Notes under the pieces: generated by a model
Database searches by the model: none
What the model was told of the DNA's origin: nothing
What the model saw: only the letters and a program-made list of their open reading frames with translations
Program-made: the position numbers and the translations under genes
Assembly (NCBI GenBank): GCA_963662155.1
Contig: OY759267.1
Location: 31,042,976-31,106,975, forward strand
Direction of reading: 5' to 3'
DNA: 64,000 nt
From: Lamellibrachia columna
Lineage: Eukaryota > Annelida > Polychaeta > Sabellida > Siboglinidae
In this document: piece after piece, positions 22,610 through 34,200 of the stretch
How the letters are laid out: each line of letters starts with the position of its first letter
Position numbering within the stretch: position 1 is the stretch's first letter

Positions 22610-23650
22610 TGTGTCTCAGAGGAACTAAAGGGCATGGATTGTGTCTTGGGGGAACAAAGAGCACAGTCTGTGTCTCAGAGGAACCAAAGGGCATGGTCTG
22701 TGTCTCAGAGGAACCAAAGGGCATGGTATGTGTCTTGGGGGACCAAATGATTGGTCTGTGTCCCAGGGGGACCAAAGGGCATGGTATGTGTCTCAGAGGA
22801 ACCAAAGGGTATGGACTGTGCCTTGGGGGAACAGAGGGCATGGACTTGGTCTGTGTCTCAGGGGAACCTGTGTCTCAGAGGAACCAAAGCGCATGGTCTG
22901 TGTCTTGGGTGACCAAAGGGAATGGACTGTATCCTGCAGGGCCAAATGATTGGTCTGTGTCCCAGGGGGACCAAAGGGCATGGTATGTGTCTCAGAGGAA
23001 CCAAAGGGCATGGACTGTGTCTTGGGTGACCAAAGGGCATGGATTGTGTCCTGGGGGGCCAAATGATTGGTCTGTGTCCCAGGGAGACCAAAGGGTATGG
23101 TATGTGTCTCAGAGGAACCAAAGGGCATGGACTGTGTCTTGGGTGACCAAAGGGCATGGACTTTGTCCTGGGGGGCCAAATGATTGGTTTGTGTCTCAGG
23201 GGGACCAAAGGGCATGGTATGTGTCTCAGAGGAACCAAAGGGCATGGACTGTGTCCTGGGGGCCAAATGATTTGTTTGTGTCTCAGGGGGACCAAAGGGC
23301 ATGGTGTGTGTCTCAGAGGAACCAAAGGGCATGGATTATGTCTTGGGGGAACAAAGGGCATGGACTGTCTTGGGGGACCAAAGGATTGGTCTGTGTTTCA
23401 GAGGAACCAAAGCGCATGGTCTGTGTCTTGGGTGACCAAAGGGCATGGACTGTGTCTGGGGGGGGGGGCAAATTATTGGTTTGTGTCTTGGGGGAACAAA
23501 GGGCACAGTCTGTGTCTCAGAGGAACCAAAGGGCATAGACTGTGTCTTGGGGGGACCAAAGGATTGGTCTGTGTCTCAGAGGAACCAAAGGGCATGGTAT
23601 GTGTCTTGGGGGACCAAAGGGCATGGTCTGTCTTAGTGGGACTAAATGGT
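22610..23650. repeat. Minisatellite with higher-order organisation
   Basis: About 35 tandem units of 27-30 bp built on CCAAAGGGCATGG and TGTGTCT. Unit types (TCTCAGAGGAA, TCTTGGGTGA, CCTGGGGGGCCAAATGATTGG, CCCAGGGGGA) follow one another in a repeated order with a super-period near 118 bp between about 22880 and 23250. Long frames of up to 309 codons across the array arise because it contains few stops; they are not genes. Confidence 0.9.
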
Positions 23651-23659
23651 ATGTGTTGA

Positions 23660-24089
23660 CCTTTCATAGTGTACATCTTTCTGAATTTGTCAGAACATTT
23701 TGTTTTGTTTGAGAAAAAACTGCCCCAGTAGATTCATATTCCATAAGTGTACATCATTGCAAGTTGAATATTTAAAAATATTCCCCAGCATTACACTGTA
23801 AACAACAGAAATTTGTATTTAAAGCGAAGTCAAACTTAATGTTAGATTATGTCGCACTTGTAGGATTTTGATTCTAACAATATTCTAAATAATATTTATT
23901 TTATTCACAAAATTTCACATTTGTGAAATAAACATACTAGAACACGATAAATGTAGACATACTTTTATTTTATTAGTTTTACCTGTTGTTATTAAATCAA
24001 ATCATATGGACTAATACTTTGTCCGTCCTCTTTACAAAAATGACACTTTGATTGGCGCATACTTGAAGATTACTATCAAACTACTACAT
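23660..24089. other. AT-rich spacer, nothing recognised
   Basis: No repeat, exon or regulatory pattern could be supported in this stretch. Confidence 0.4.
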
Positions 24090-24690
24090 CTGACGGTATA
24101 GTGTCATCACTGGTGACACTATAATATTTTAGTGTTGTAATCATTGGTGACACTATAATATGTTGGTGTCGTGGCATCACTGGTGACAGACACTATAATT
24201 TGTTGTTGTGTCATCATTTGTGACACAATGATGGGTCTGTGTTGTGTCATTACTGGTGACACTATGATTTGTCTGTGTACATTACACTAATGTGTATGTG
24301 TTGTGTCATCAGTGGTGACACTATATTCTGTTACACTAGTGTCATCACTGTTGACACTACAATATGTTATTGTGTCATCACTGATGACACTCTATGTGTC
24401 TGTGTTGTATCATTATTAATGACGCTAATATGTTCGTGTAGTGTCATCACTGTTGACATTACAATATGTTATTGTGTAATCACTGGTGACACTCTATAAT
24501 GTGTCTGTGGTGTATCATTATTAATGACACTAATATGTTAGTGTAGTGTCATCACTGGTGACATCATAACGTGTTGTTATTGTGTCAACAAGGGTGACTA
24601 TATAATCATTGCTGTACTGTCATCACTGTTGACATTATAATATGTCACTGTAGTGTCATCACTGCTGACACTAACATGTCACTGTATACA
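24090..24690. repeat. Degenerate minisatellite of GTGTCATCACTGGTGACAC type
   Basis: Some 18 imperfect units of about 30-36 bp, each with the near-palindrome GTGTCATCACTGGTGACAC followed by a TATAATATGTT-type spacer. The core is self-complementary, so single strands could form a series of small hairpins. Confidence 0.85.
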
Positions 24691-25254
24691 CATAGTACAT
24701 GTGCATTAGTAGTTGTTCTGTTACTGGCAACAGTTACCATGGCAAACTGTTACCACAGTAACTGGTTACCATGGCAACCTGTTAACAGTTTTCAACCTCA
24801 ACCTTCTAGCAAATTAGCAAATGAAGAGCCCCAGAAACCAACGCATCTAGCCACAAGAAAACATACATATTTCACATTTATTACGAATACAATTTGATTA
24901 AATATTTTCTTGATTTTAATCTAACGTGAGCCAAATAGATTACACCAAATACATGCATTCATGATCAAACAATCAAACGTTGGAGTAGAATCCAAAAAGA
25001 CAAACAAATTAGGAAAAAGAAATAACATCAAGGCATAAAAATTGGCAAGCCAATTGTAGCAAAGCAGCAACAATGGTCACCAGAACTGTTTCCAGCAGAA
25101 TGACACTGACAATCCTTTGTTAACTGTCATGATATGTCATTGTGAGACAATTATGCCCACTCTGGCTTCTAGCGTCCACTATTATACTCTGGTCAGATAA
25201 GTGACCTCTACATATTCTGAAGGTACAAGTCAGTAGCCCGTCTTGCTTAAAGCA

Positions 25255-25900
25255 CAACACGCTGCTATTTTCTGTGTACATGGCAGGTTGTACACCAGAA
25301 CTGATACTGTTGATTAGGAATACATGTGTACACACACCCAACGTGTACACAGCATGTTGTACACCAGCACTGATACTGTTGTTATTAATATAGCTATACA
25401 CACCTCCAATGTGTACACACCATTTTGTATGCGAGCACACACTGTTGATTAGGAATACACATGTACACACAGTTAATGTATACACATCATGTTGAACACC
25501 AGCATTGATACTGTTGTTTATAAATACATGTGTACACACCCAATGTGTACACAACACACAAACCTGTTGTTTATAAATACATGTGTACACACCCAATGTG
25601 TACACCACACACAAACCTGTTGTTTAAGAATACAACATTGTGTACACCAGCACAGATACTACTGTTGATTAGGAATACACATGTACACACATGTGTATGC
25701 GCATGAAATGTGTACACAGCATGTTGTACACCAGCACGGGTACTGTTGATTATGAATACTGTTGTACACATCCCAATGTGTACACATGTTGAACACCAGA
25801 ACATATACTGTTGATTAGGAATACACAATGTGTACATAGCACGATGCACAACAGTTGTACACCAGCACTGTTATGGTTGATAAGGAATACACATGTACAC
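25255..25900. repeat. Degenerate minisatellite, unit about 65-70 bp
   Basis: Repeating blocks AGGAATACACATGTACACAC, ATGTGTACACAGCATGTTG and ACACCAGCACTGATACTGTT in the same order about nine times with many substitutions and indels. Confidence 0.85.
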
Positions 25901-26089
25901 ACCCAAGTGTATGCCAAGCTGTATGCCCTATGTATGCTAAAACTGCTGCCAACATTAATTTATATTGCTCTATATATTAGCCTGATGTACATAGAAAGTT
26001 GACTGTTACGTGATCATAGACGCCCGCACATTTACTTGCTGTATTCTGTCTAAATGACATTGAATCTGTTGATAGAACAAGACAATCCC

Positions 26090-26410
26090 AAAGTCTGGAG
26101 CACACAAGCTCTTGTACTCATCAGGAGCAGACAATGCTCATCAGGAGCAGTCAGTGCTCCTATACTCGTTAAAAGCAGTAAATGTGCTCCTATATGCATT
26201 AGGAGCACTGCTCATCGAGCGCAAACTGTGCTCCAAGTCCCGTCACAATGTGTCACTTTCATAGGATCTCCTCATGACCAAACAGTGCTCTTATAATTGT
26301 TGAGAGCAGTGCTCTTTGTGAGCAAACAGTGCTCCTATTCTCATCAAGAGCAGTGCTCCTCATGAGCGAACATACTCTTATACTCACAGCAATGCTCATG
26401 ATGAAACAGT
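26090..26410. repeat. Degenerate short repeat of CAGTGCTCCTATACTCAT type
   Basis: About a dozen imperfect units of 20-30 bp centred on AGCAGTGCTC and CTCATCAGGAGCA. Periodicity is loose. Confidence 0.65.
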
Positions 26411-26474
26411 GCTCCTTTTTTCGTCAAGAGAAAGTTCACTTTCGTGGTGATCTCCTCTGGCATGTCTCTGGTGA

Positions 26475-26830
26475 CAACAGCTACAAAGAAACAGGACACT
26501 TCATACAACAGCTACAAAAAGACAGGATACTTCATACAATAGCTAAAAAGAGACAGGACACTTCATACAACAGCTACAAAGAGACAGGACACTTCATGCA
26601 ACAGCTACAAAAAGACAGGATACTTCATACAACAGCTACAAAGATACAGGACACTTCACACAACAGCTACAAAGAGACAGGACATTTCCTACAAAAGCTA
26701 CAAAGAGACAGGACACTTCATACAACAGCTACAAAGAGACAGGACACTTCCTACAACAGCTACAAAGAGACAGGACACTTCATACAACAGCTACAAAGAG
26801 GCAGCACACTTCATACAACAGCTTCTTACC
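26475..26830. repeat. 31-bp minisatellite
   Basis: About eleven tandem copies of AGCTACAAAGAGACAGGACA-CTTCATACAAC with few variants. The plus-strand frame across it has no homology I recognise and is a by-product. Confidence 0.93.
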
Positions 26831-28139
26831 CAGAAACTGTTAGAATATATCGATTACCAGAAACTGACTTGATATTGCACACAGTAGTAGTCAATTATTA
26901 CAATTATGCAATATGACAAGTGTCATTATCAATTGTTTTAGTATCCCGCATGCACGCACACAAGCACACCTGCATGCACACACGCACAACTGAAATGACT
27001 GAAAACTGATAAGAAAGAAATTATAGATTAGACAAATCTACACTGGTTGTATAAGAAATAAATGGGACAGATCATTAATTAACCTTGAGGTTCTAATCAT
27101 ACGAATAAAGTGCCAGTGATTTTTACAGTATCCCATATGACAATTTTTGCTCTATGGAAATTTATTTCTTAACATGGATGGATAAATATTTCTAGTGGAC
27201 GGTTGGCAACAAATGCTCGTGTCAATGATGGAAGGATCCCTGGTGTACGAAGACAGAATCCGGTTTGTTTGTGCGACAAATGACAGGGAGCATACTCCAA
27301 GTTGATTGTCTCGAAAATAAGTGTAGGATTTGACAAAAACACTACTGCAGGTCGATGACAAGACAACAATACACGTGAAGTTTTTATTAAAACTAAATTG
27401 TAACTTTAGCACACTGTGGACTGACTTCTAGTGTGGTTTCAATGGGGAAAATCAACAGTGTACTTCATTCAATCGTATCCTCTTGCGAGGGAGTTTGCAG
27501 AATTGATTGAGCCGTGTCTTGGACACTTCTGCAGTGGTTCATGGGAGATGGAGTCCACAGCAGGCTACACATTTACCCCGTGTGGGATCTTTTACTTCCC
27601 CTGACATAGACACCAGATAGAAGGGACCAACGGCTTTTACTGTCTCTTCCGAAAGAATGTTACAGATGGTCAGTAACACATTACAACATGTGGTCAGTAA
27701 CATGTTATAACATGTGGTCAGTAACATGTTACAACATGTGGTCAGTAACACGTTACAAGATGGCTTCAGGTTGATGTAAGAGCTTTTTAAGACCAATACT
27801 TTGAAAATCTAAGACCTCCTTCATAGACAGATTCAATTGAAAACAAAGCAATTTGACATCCTCTTGGGAACATTTATTTAATGGTCAATGTGTAATACAC
27901 ACTGATCACTAAATACATCTTTAATTAAATTTAATTAAAGATGTATATCACTCAACGATACACAATGTATTCCACCTTTGTCTATTAACAGGTTAAGGCT
28001 TAGGCCTAGTTAGGCGAATTCAAATTTAAGACTTTTAAAAGAAACTGTCAAGGCCTTACAAATGCGAGATCCAATTTAACAATTAAAGACCTTTTAAGAT
28101 TTTTAAAGAATTCATGAACAGTTGTTCTACCAGACTCAC
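26831..28139. other. Spacer with 24-bp minisatellite and dispersed-repeat debris
   Basis: A 24-bp unit GTGGTCAGTAACATGTTACA is repeated four to five times at about 27665-27770. 27480-27660, minus strand, includes the peptide VSMSGEVKDPTRGK, which looks like debris of a transposon UTR rather than an exon. I searched the minus strand for the remaining DLG C-terminal exons (TEEQA and FTAIVQGD type blocks) and saw none. Confidence 0.4.
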
Positions 28140-28249
28140 ATGATGGCATCGACAGACTTTGGCTTGATGAAGATGGCGATAGGGAAGAGTCCAGCCATCT
28201 ACAGTCTCTTGATGGCGTTGCCGCTGACATCCAGGATACAGTGCTTGCC
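28140..28249 (-). pseudogene. dlg: DLG-like exon: GK domain core with in-frame TAG
   Basis: Acceptor GACAG ends at 28250, donor GTGAGT starts at 28139; 110 nt. Encodes [16 protein letters not shown], then TAG at 28199-28201 where DLG has Gln (CAG to TAG needs one C to T change), then [19 protein letters not shown]. Conservation on both sides of the stop shows the exon was functional until recently. The acceptor with the first bases of the exon is repeated twice more upstream at a 46-bp period. Confidence 0.9.
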
Positions 28250-31200
28250 CTGTCAGAGACAGACACAAGTATACATCAAAGATACAGTGCTTGCCCTGTC
28301 AGAGACAGACACAAGTGTACATCAAAGATACAGTGCTTGCCCTGTCAGAGACAGACACAAGTGTACTCGTTGTACAACCAATCAAATCTGTTGTTTCATA
28401 CACTCCTATTACTGGGGACACTTAATGTTATATACTCTTGGTATCAAGAAATACCATAGGACATTTAGGCTATTTCCACATTTTAGTAAACTCCTCTTAC
28501 TGAAGGCGCTTATTTTTTTTTTACCAGGGACACTTGCAATTTACGAAAACTTGTCTAAATATGACACTTTAATTTCAAACATGCCCCTTATATTGATGGT
28601 ACAAGTCATTTCAGCAACTCTCTCTCTCAACAAAACACCTTGAGGACACTTGTTTTGTCTTATTGATGACACTTCAAAACAAGGGTTTTGTATTGACCGA
28701 GGACACTTGTAATTTGCCTTAACTGAGGATACTTCCAATTTGCATACTAATGACACTTGTAATATGTCTCACTAGGACACTTGTGATTTGCATACTGAGG
28801 ACATTTACACTTTCTGCCACCTCCCTCACTGATGCGACGCTCATTCCATAGAGGTTGCTATTGTACTGGCCTGCCTCTATAAACAGGTTGTTTTGTATAT
28901 CCGCCTCCATCTGTTCCCACGACTCGACAAAGTGGTAGTCGCAATGGTCAACCTCGTGTTCTCGTTGCAGCAGTGTTGTATCTATGACAGCAATGACATG
29001 ACACTACAAGTGACATGGTGACAGTATCACACAAATGTTTGTGACAGACATTATTTGACAAGGACTGTCATTTAACAAATATTGTTGCATAAAACTCCAT
29101 CCTCAACTGATTTAGCTGATCGCAAATCCTGTTCGTTGATGTCGAAATATGTAGTGTGTGAATAGTTTAAGTAGTATCTGCAGTCGATTTAATAAAAAAA
29201 TGCCTATTTTTGTTAAAATCATCAAAATAATTCACTTTAGTCATTAGCTTTGGTAAGGTTTAAAATAGCAGGTATCCAAAATGGTAAATACTGTGTGGGT
29301 TAATGCCGATCATGGACGTGAATTCCATTCTCTCACCGATCACATAACAAAGTGACACAATTTCACCAAGGGTGAAATTTGTGAGTTTTCAGCGTTTCCA
29401 TTATCACTTCACTTAATCTTTGACCAAACATTAAGTAATTTAATAGTTTGTCTGATGATTTAAAAAAAAAAATACATACAAAAGTTGTACAAATGAGCTA
29501 GCATGTGGCAGTGGTTACTAGTTAGGTTTGATCTTTGCATAATAAATTTGCAATGAGAATATTGAAAAAATCAAATTGAGAAGGGACCATCACTGAATAA
29601 AGACCATCACTTTTTAAAGACAGTTGCTTAACAACTGACCATCATTTAACAGATGTTAAGACTTAACAAGGACCGTCAATGAATAAGGACAATTTGAAAA
29701 GGTTAAGAGATAAAATATCAAGGCAGTTACACGTTTTGCATGAATATTATTTCTTACCAATAGAGATGTTACAAATACAAATAAATTCAGTGGTGCAATG
29801 CTCTGTAAAACAGTAGTTTAGTTAGCCAATAAAAACCGGTGCACAGCCTGTTTGACACAGACCACCACTTAACATGGGCGGTGACATAAGATAGGCCATT
29901 ACTTAACATGGGTGGTAACATAAGATAGACCATCACTTAGCATGAGCAGTAACATAAGATAGACCATCGCTTAACATGGGTGGCAACATAAGATGGACCA
30001 TCACTTAACATGTGCGGCAATATAAAATAGACCATTACTTAACATGAGCGGTAACATAAGATAGAACATCACTTAACATGGGCGGTAACATAAGATAGAC
30101 CATTACTTAACATGAGCGGTAACATAAGATAGACCATTACTTAACATGAGCGGTAACATAAGATAGACCATTACATAACAAATGTAGCCATTTTGTACTA
30201 TCATCTGCAGTGCCCCCAAACATAACATTCATGCGGTCCAGGGAAAAACGTTGAAACCAGAACACAGAAGGAGGATGGTGAAATTGCAAAAAAAGATTGA
30301 AATGAAGAAACACCTTTACTTAACATGGGCGGTAACATAAGATTGAATATTACTTTACATGGGCCGTAACATAAGATAGACCATTACTTAACATGGACAG
30401 TAACATAAGATAGACCCAGGGAAACGTTGAGAGAAACCAGAAGACAGAAAGAGGATGGTGAAATTACATAAAAAGATTGGAATAAAGAAACATCTGAGGA
30501 TGAAGGTAGCGGGAAACAGACTGCGAGGAACAGGGCACATTCAGAGACTGAGTGAGGAGAGATTGACAAAGAGAGCAGGGAAACCAAAGTTGGTGGTAGA
30601 AGAGGAAGACCAAAGTTAAGGTGGAGAGGGAGAGGGAGAGAGTGAAGAGTCAAGAACAAGGCAGGTGTGAACAGCAAATAATGACAGAAGATCGAGAGAT
30701 AAAGACAAGTAGTTGTGAGGAAAACAATTTGCGATGTGGCCTAGAGAATAAGACATGTCCAAGACAAGAGTTTGTAACGAGAGACTTATGTGGTACGCAG
30801 CTTCCAATGTTAATGGTATTTTTGGTAGCAAGGTTGGCAAAATAAACATACTGAAATATTAATGTTAAAAATATGTAATCAAGTCTCAAATTTTTTTTAT
30901 TTAACCAAAACATTTGACTTAAATTTGTTCTGACTTTTTTGACAGATAAACAGATAACCTAATAAGCGGACAGTATGCTTGAAAAAAATTGGGCTATGTA
31001 AAAATGTCAAGGAATCTGTTCTTATAAGCATACACAAACATGTTTTCTCTAGACAATAAGATGACTGTTTAGCACTATTAGTATCATTAAATTTTGGTGT
31101 CTAGTGTAGAACAATTGAAAAGTGGTGCCAACTGTTTAACACCAGATGGCGACACTTGTTCCACACTAGTCACATTACAATAATTATGGATCCTGCAGAT

Positions 31201-34200
31201 TAAAAAGAGGGTGTATGCTAATGCACCACTAATTAAAATGGAACCGCCTCGTAAGACAACACAGTCTCCTCTCCCGCTGAAACAACGGTCACCTCACATC
31301 ACAATTACATTAAAACTACAGTACTTTGTCTTCTTACATGACGTCATTTTTCATGACATTCGATTGCTAAGAATATTACAATAAGCCCAAACATTTATGA
31401 TACAGTGGACTCTCAGTATATGGAATAAGGGATTTGCCCAAACGGTTCCATGTATAATAATGATAACAATAAAAAAAAAACCAGAATCATTAAGCATGAT
31501 ATCATGAACAGAGATGATCTTGCTATGTAGAATATGTTGATATTTGGCCAAACTGTTCCATGTATAACAATGACAATAATAAAACTTCAATAACACCTCA
31601 ATCCCCATAACCTGAGCTCAGAAACACAACAAACCAGAAACGTTAAACATAATATCATGAACAGGGATGAGCAGAAGTCATCACCAGACTCTGATCAGAG
31701 CAAGAGACCGCCGAGGATTTAGGCTGGAAATGCAATTGTTAAAAAATACACTACAAGATACATAAAACTGTGCAGTTGTGATAATTGATTTATCATGAAA
31801 GACTGGAATTTAATGAACATTAAAAAAGAAACAACTATAATATTAGCAATATATATGGAAGAGCTGCAATCACAGAACGTGACACTACGTAGTGAGACAT
31901 TACATAAATAAGACAACCCAGTATAAGGACATCAGGCTCTTGAGGACATCAGGCTCGTGAGGACATCAGGCATGCGAGGATGTCGGGCTCGTGAGGATGT
32001 TGGGCTTGTGAGGACATCAGGCTCATAAGGATATCGTGTTCGTAAGGACAACGGGCTCATAAGGATATCGGGCTAATAAGGATATCGGGTTTGTGTCCCA
32101 GCTTTGCCCCATTCGGGTCATTCCCAACTAAATAAATATACCTTTTATGTTGGTGGATTTGGAAGTAATGAAAATGACAATATCCAAATGAACTACACTT
32201 CGTTTTCACAACTAGTATATCAATTGTGTGTAAAGTGTGAAAGAAACTGTCGACACAGGACAGTCTTAATGAAGTGTACAAAATATGAACTGTCTACAAA
32301 CTAGTCATTTAATGTTTTTATTAAATCTTTAATACTGGTTGACGGGTGCACTATCACAAGTAATGTGGTGTATGAGTGCAATGTGGTGTATGAGTGCATT
32401 GTGTGGTGCATGAGTGCACTGTGTGTTGCATGAGGGTACTGTGTGGTGCATGAGTGCAGTGTGTGGTGCATGAGTGCACTGTGTGGTGCATGAGTGCACT
32501 GTGTGTTGCATGAGTGCACTGTGTGTTGCATGAGTGCACTGTGTGATGCATGAGTGCACTGTGTGATGCATGAGTGAACTGTGTGGTGCATGAGTGCACT
32601 GTGTGGTGCATGAGTGCACTGTATGGTGTACGAGTGCATCGCCCTACCTTTGGGTCTGATCCTTTGCCAGAAAACTTGACATTTATTAGTCTCGCCCTCT
32701 CCTTCCTCTCCACCCTGTCGACACAGACATGTTGACATGGCACTACTGACATCCGACACAAGACATGATGACATGGCACTATTGACATCCAACACAAGAC
32801 GTGATGACATGGCACTATGGACATCTGACACATGACATGGCACTATGGACATATTACACAATACATGATGACGTGACACCATGGACATCTGACACAATAC
32901 ATCATGACATGGCACTACTGACATCCAACACAAGACATGATGACATGTCACTACGGACATCCGACACAAGACATCATGACATGGCACTATGGACATTTCA
33001 CACAAGATATGAATGGCCACTATGGAAATAAAACATGATGACATGACACAACTTCCGACACTGACACTGCAGCATGTCAAAGTTAATATTCTGACTGCTG
33101 ACACAGCCAATACGCCACCAACATAGTAAAGGTAACCTTGTTGCATTAGTCTACAGTTCATTCAATATGCTTTAAAGAAATTGTGTTAGAAGGCACAATA
33201 CAATAAAAGTTAGCATAACACTAGAATGGATACAAAATTGAATCTGAATGTTATTTTTAAAATTAGTTATTTTAAAAGATATCATGTTGGTACTATATTT
33301 AGAAGTGAAAAGTCAGTTTGAGTGTTTTCATAAATTGTGTCATGGATGACAATGACTGAAATAAGGCACACGTTGGTGACAGTGACTGATGGCTGAAACA
33401 AAGCACACGTTGGTGACAGTGACTGATGGCTGAAACAAGGCACACGTTGGTGACAGTGACTGATGGCTGAAACAATGTTGGATTACAACATTCATGTTTG
33501 TTAAACAAATTACGAATACTGTCATAGAGTCATCTATGTCAGAGACACCGACATCGACACCGACATTGACACTGACTTACCTCCTCTTGCTGTGGATAAT
33601 ACCAAGGCCGTCATCGTCGTCAGGTGGCACTAGTTTGCGTGCCTGCCACCACTCATCATCACTGGCATTGGTGACATGGAGAATGTCACCATACTTAAAT
33701 GCCAGGCAGTGACTGGACAGACCAGTGTCTTTACTCGGGTCGTAGTCAAACAACGCCCTGAACAACAGTAGTAATGTGTGAGGAACGTAGATCTATTTCA
33801 ACAACACAGTTACAATTACATTCAATATGCTCTATCTAATACATGGGTGCAATACTGATTATCATATTGTGTCCCATACAGATGGAACTGGTTATTTATG
33901 TCATGACGAGTTTATTGCATGTGAAATGAGTTTTTAGTATACAGCGAAATGTTTCGAAATATTTCCAACAGACTTAACACTAACAGGGAGTGAGTTCCAC
34001 AGAGTCGGTGCAGCAACTGAAAAAGCACTAATCCCAACATTTGTCTTAACACTGGGAACAAAAAGTAGATTAGAATTAGATGATCGAAGCTGTCTGAGCT
34101 GTCTTGCAGGAGTGAGCAGTGAATGTAAATATGCTTGTTGCTTGAATCATAGTGCTCGATACGTAATCGTACAGATCTTAAAAATGATGCGACATCAGAC

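Noticed and set aside
22609..23538. 309-codon plus-strand frame and several overlapping frames
   Set aside because: They lie wholly in a minisatellite whose units happen to lack stops; composition follows the repeat, with frames on both strands.
32301..33161. 286-codon minus-strand frame with His/Thr/Cys-rich repeats
   Set aside because: It reads through two minisatellites and the hook exon in the wrong frame.
24090..33480. CRISPR array
   Set aside because: Repeats are contiguous minisatellites without unique spacers, in animal DNA with introns.
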